A stretch of 32,133 bases of DNA from Chloroflexota bacterium (GTDB lineage Bacteria; Chloroflexota; Anaerolineae; Anaerolineales; Anaerolineaceae), in NCBI GenBank assembly GCA_012798515.1, contig JAAZNB010000335.1, forward strand, positions 1 through 32,133, read 5' to 3'. The first letter of the stretch is position 1; every line of letters begins with the position of its first letter. The position numbers and the translations under genes are program-made. A model generated the notes under the pieces. That model ran no database searches. It was given only the letters and a program-made list of their open reading frames with translations, and was not told the origin of the DNA. Positions 29,516 to 32,133 of this stretch are shown here, one piece after another.

Positions 29516-30891
29516 AGAGCATGTTGAAGATTTCGCTGCGCTATATCCTCTCGGCGAGCGGCGTGGCGTTGCTATTGCTGGTGCTCAACATCACCGTGCT
29601 GCTGGCCTGGGGATATTACACTACCGCGGGCAGCCCCGCCAGTTCCCACATTGCCGAGATCGCCGGCAATCTCAATCCGCAGCCGGATGGTTCGTATCGC
29701 CTCTCGGCGGAGGGCCAGGCCATGCTGCACGAACAATACCAGTGGGCCATGCTGCTGGATGAAAGTGGTACGGTGGTCTGGGAAACGCGGCTGCCTGCCG
29801 ACCTGCCACGCCAGTATAGCGTGGCCGACGTGGCCAGCTTTACGCGCTGGTACCTGGACGATTACCCGGTTTACGTCTGGCGGCGCGCCGAAGGGCTGCT
29901 GGTGCTGGCCCGCGCGCCGGGTACAGAGTGGAAACACGCCATCGGCATGCCGGAGAGTTTTTTTGATCACATGGGCGCCTGGCTGAGCGCGGCGCTGCTG
30001 CTCAACATTGCCGCGGCGCTGTTATTGGCGCTGCTCTTCGGGCTGCGCCTGTTTCGCGCCCTGCGCGTCCTGGTGGGCGGCATCGAAGGGATGGCGTTAA
30101 AAAAGCCCCTGGCCTTGCCCACGCGCGGGCTGCTGGGCGACCTGGCTGCCCAGCTCAACCAGACCGCGGCGGAACTGCTGCGCCAGGACGCCGCGCTGCG
30201 TAAACGCGACACTGCCCGTACCACCTGGATCGCCGGGGTATCCCACGACATCCGTACCCCGCTTTCGATGACGCTGGGCTACGCCAGCCAGCTGGAAAAC
30301 AACCCCCAGCTGCCCGCCGAACAGCGCGAACAGGCAGGCATCATCCGCCAGCAAAGCGAAAAGATCGGGGCGCTGGTCAACGATCTCAACCTGGCCTCCA
30401 AGCTGGAATACGACATGCAGCCGCTGGACCTGCGCCCCTTGCACCCCGGCGAACTGGCGCGCCGCGTGACCGCTGAATTGCTCAACCATGGCCTGCCGGA
30501 GGGCTTCAGCCTGGAGCTGGACGTGGAGGCGGCGGCCGAAGGCGCCGAAATCTATGCGGACGAAGCCCTGCTGCGGCGTGCCCTGGGCAACCTGATTGCC
30601 AACAGCCTGCGCCACAACCCGGATGGCTGCGCCGTGCAGTTGCGCGTAGCCGTCCGATCCCTCGATTGCATCCTTGCCGTGGCTGACAACGGGGTGGGAT
30701 ACCCCGCCGCCGTACTGGAGCGCTTCGCTTTTCCCGATGAACCCGCACCGCTACAGCACCACGGCCTGGGCCTCACCATCGTACGCCAGATCGTCCTGGC
30801 TCACCACGGCGCCTTGCAGATCGGCAACGCCCCCTCCCACGGCGCCTGGACCAGGCTCAGCATCCCGCTGGGAGTGAGGGGAGATAGGTGA
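29512..30891 (+). CDS. Sensor histidine kinase (HAMP, HisKA, HATPase)
   Basis: The frame is open from 29338, but the start is the ATG at 29512, which overlaps the regulator stop (ATGA). The 459-residue protein has two membrane helices (about 13-36 and 150-180) bracketing a small external domain of about 110 residues, a HAMP-like region ('LRVLVGGIEGMALKKPLAL'), the phospho-accepting His245 in 'GVSHDIRTPLSMTLGYASQL', an N-box 'ALGNLIANSLRHNPD', a G1 box 'VADNGVGYP' and a G2 box 'HHGLGLTIVRQIV'. It autophosphorylates on signal and passes phosphate to the adjacent regulator. The external domain is longer than the minimal loop of BceS-like sensors, so it may bind the stimulus itself. With the divergent exporter it makes a probable antimicrobial-peptide or envelope-stress response module. 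Confidence 0.92.
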   Translation: MKSMLKISLRYILSASGVALLLLVLNITVLLAWGYYTTAGSPASSHIAEIAGNLNPQPDGSYRLSAEGQAMLHEQYQWAMLLDESGTVVWETRLPADLPRQYSVADVASFTRWYLDDYPVYVWRRAEGLLVLARAPGTEWKHAIGMPESFFDHMGAWLSAALLLNIAAALLLALLFGLRLFRALRVLVGGIEGMALKKPLALPTRGLLGDLAAQLNQTAAELLRQDAALRKRDTARTTWIAGVSHDIRTPLSMTLGYASQLENNPQLPAEQREQAGIIRQQSEKIGALVNDLNLASKLEYDMQPLDLRPLHPGELARRVTAELLNHGLPEGFSLELDVEAAAEGAEIYADEALLRRALGNLIANSLRHNPDGCAVQLRVAVRSLDCILAVADNGVGYPAAVLERFAFPDEPAPLQHHGLGLTIVRQIVLAHHGALQIGNAPSHGAWTRLSIPLGVRGDR

Positions 30892-31115
30892 GTAAGTCTC
30901 CCAGGGGAGCGAAGAGTGGATTCGAACCAATTACGGCCGGTTTCTGCGAGATTTCCTTGGGTTCGAAGTGCTTCCATGTCTGGCGTCCGGTGACTACCAG
31001 GTACCTCCTGTCTGTGCCAGTCGAGCCTGTGGGATGTACAGGATGATCGCAACGAAATAACTCCAGACAAAAGCAGTTCTATCCCCCTTCCACACTTTAT
31101 CCGGGAGGAGGAGCG

Positions 31116-31465
31116 ATGGCAGACACAGCCCTGCCGACGATTGAGCAACACTTTGGGGGTCAAACTGATCCCCAATGGGCCGGACCAGGCTCCACAGATT
31201 GCACGGGTTTGGGGAGCAGTGCGTTCGCCTTGAGGGGATCGAGAACAAGTGGCATTGGACTCTGGATATGGCCTTGGACGAGGATTACTGCCGGGCGCAC
31301 AAAGTTCATGGCCCAAAGAACTTTGCCCTGAATTTGTTCACGCAGGAGAAAACCTGCCAACGGAGCATCAAAGGCAAACGCCCCTTAGCCGGATGGAACC
31401 CGGCTTACCTGCTCAAGGTCCACGCCGGTTGCGTATGGATGGGGTGTGAAGATGCGTTTGCCCTG
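31116..31465 (+). pseudogene. Degraded ISAs1-family transposase, internally deleted
   Basis: The ATG at 31116 with GGAGGAG upstream opens 'MADTALPTIEQHFGGQTDP', which resembles the N-terminus of ISAs1 transposases. It then breaks. A different frame from about 31227 to 31430 encodes the C-terminal end: 'GIENKWHWTLDMALDEDYCR', 'ALNLFTQEK', 'RSIKGKRPLAGWNPAYLLKV', the standard ENK-HW-LD / DED-C / KGKR-GW-YLL motifs of this family. The central catalytic part is missing and a few residues before 'ALNL' are lost too. The element may end at GATGCGTTTGCCCTG (31451-31465), like an ISAs1 right terminal repeat. The left end is unresolved. It is clearly dead and marks a past insertion. The rest of 30892-31591 holds no other gene I can support. 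Confidence 0.75.
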
Positions 31466-31491
31466 TATAATGGTTGTATAACATACGTTAT
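31466..31491 (+). promoter_or_regulatory. TATAAT-like element and dyad before the methyltransferase gene
   Basis: TATAAT (31466-31471) begins right after the presumed IS end, TGTATAA is repeated at 31476-31482, and ATAAC/GTTAT (31478-31482 and 31487-31491) forms an inverted repeat. These lie about 100-125 bp upstream of the methyltransferase ATG. No good -35 is seen, so the promoter is weak or inferred. An outward promoter supplied by the IS end is possible. Confidence 0.25.
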
Positions 31492-31591
31492 TGGCTGGTT
31501 ATTCGGTGAAAATGCAGCGTATCCGGAATCCGTATCCTTAATCGTTAGGTCCTGACCGAGTCTATTCACACCCATAAGGAAATTTATCACC

Positions 31592-32133
31592 ATGGACATC
31601 CCACGGATATTCAACATCACTGAAAGTGCTCACCGCATCCACAACCCGATCACACCCGAAAAGCTCGCTACGCTTGGCGCGGCGCTGCGCCTGGAATCGG
31701 GAGCCCGGGTGCTCGACCTCGGCAGCGGTTCGGGGGAGATGTTGTGCACCTGGGCACGCGATTACGGTGCCATCGGCACCGGCATCGACATGAGCCAGTT
31801 GTTCACCGAGCAAGCGAAACTCCGCGCGGTAGAACTCGGCGTCGCCGATCAAGTCGAGTTCATCCATGGCGATGCTGCCGGCTATGTCTCTGACGAGAAG
31901 GTCGATGTGGCAGCCTGTGTGGGCGCCACCTGGATCGCCGGGGGAGTCGCCGGTACTATCGAGCTTCTGGCGCGGAGCCTGCGCACCGGAGGGATTATCC
32001 TCATTGGCGAGCCCTACTGGCGGCAGTTGCCGCCGACGGAAGATGTCGCCAAGGAGTGTTTTGCCAGCTCCATCTCCGATTTTCTCATGCTTCCAGAACT
32101 GCTCGCGTCTTTCGGCCGCCTGGGCTACGACGT
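31592..32133 (+). CDS. Class I SAM-dependent methyltransferase, N-terminal part (cut by window edge)
   Basis: The frame is open from an ATG at 31592 (AAGGAA 10 nt upstream) to the window end, giving 180 residues. The glycine-rich SAM motif 'VLDLGSGSGEM' (40-50), acidic residue in 'GTGIDMSQLF', 'HGDAAGYV' and 'VAACVGATWIAGG' define a Rossmann-type class I methyltransferase. Post-motif region 'LRTGGIILIGEPYWRQLP' is typical of small-molecule methyltransferases of this kind. The N-terminus 'MDIPRIFNITESAHRIHNP' is conserved in a group of such enzymes of unknown substrate. It lies 127 bp after the ISAs1 remnant and may not belong to the exporter module. The C-terminus lies beyond the window. Confidence 0.85.
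   Translation, partial: MDIPRIFNITESAHRIHNPITPEKLATLGAALRLESGARVLDLGSGSGEMLCTWARDYGAIGTGIDMSQLFTEQAKLRAVELGVADQVEFIHGDAAGYVSDEKVDVAACVGATWIAGGVAGTIELLARSLRTGGIILIGEPYWRQLPPTEDVAKECFASSISDFLMLPELLASFGRLGYD

Noticed and set aside
30905-30935. GGTTCGAATCCAC on the minus strand, like a tRNA T-arm
   Set aside because: The T-stem pairs poorly and no anticodon or acceptor arm could be built around it.
30801-31316. 171-codon minus-strand frame crossing the kinase end and IS remnant
   Set aside because: It is antisense to two supported features and has no recognisable motif or start signal.

Overview
The window reads as chromosomal DNA of a Chloroflexota bacterium, probably of the Anaerolineae/Caldilineae type. 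This is inferred, not proven. The grounds are several lipoproteins with long Thr/Pro/Ala linkers after the lipobox, a CUT1-type sugar importer with no local ATPase, large secreted lipoproteins without close textbook relatives, and moderately high GC. No rRNA, complete tRNA or CRISPR array was seen.

Left part (1-13.9 kb). A partial FtsX/MacB-like permease lies at the left edge. It is followed by a long run of minus-strand genes that reads from about 13.4 kb down to a clear rho-independent terminator near 0.72 kb. In order of transcription these are a TIM-barrel glycosidase-like protein, a creatininase-family amidohydrolase, a sugar-type ABC solute-binding lipoprotein, two ABC permeases, two tandem paralogous enolase-superfamily enzymes, a RidA-family imine/enamine hydrolase, a secreted helical-toroid lipoprotein and a lipoprotein fusing a TolB-like beta-propeller to a type I periplasmic binding domain. 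A LacI-family regulator is divergent from this run across a 461-bp AT-rich control region with repeated motifs. The layout suggests uptake and catabolism of a sugar-acid-like or imine-forming compound under LacI control.

Middle part (14.9-25.7 kb). An isolated xanthine dehydrogenase molybdopterin subunit overlaps tail-to-tail with a membrane-anchored phosphodiester glycosidase gene. A DedA membrane protein is convergent with a 736-residue lipoprotein of unknown function. An ECF sigma factor is followed after 1 bp by a single-pass membrane protein with three DUF4367-like extracytoplasmic repeats, which looks like its anti-sigma partner. A zinc-ribbon/transglutaminase/discoidin-like protein follows on the minus strand.

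Right part (25.7-32.1 kb). A 584-bp intergenic region holds a possible 58-residue gene and a terminator. Next comes a lantibiotic-protection-type ABC exporter (ATPase plus two ABC-2 permeases) divergent from an OmpR-type response regulator and a histidine kinase, a layout typical of antimicrobial-peptide sensing and detoxification modules. Both divergent leading genes lack an ATG start. Beyond them are a degraded, internally deleted ISAs1-type transposase and a class I methyltransferase cut by the right edge.

The most unusual items are the TolB-propeller/periplasmic-binding fusion, the enolase pair in which one copy has lost the second lysine of the KxK motif, the triple-DUF4367 anti-sigma candidate, and the response regulator that seems to start at ACG.
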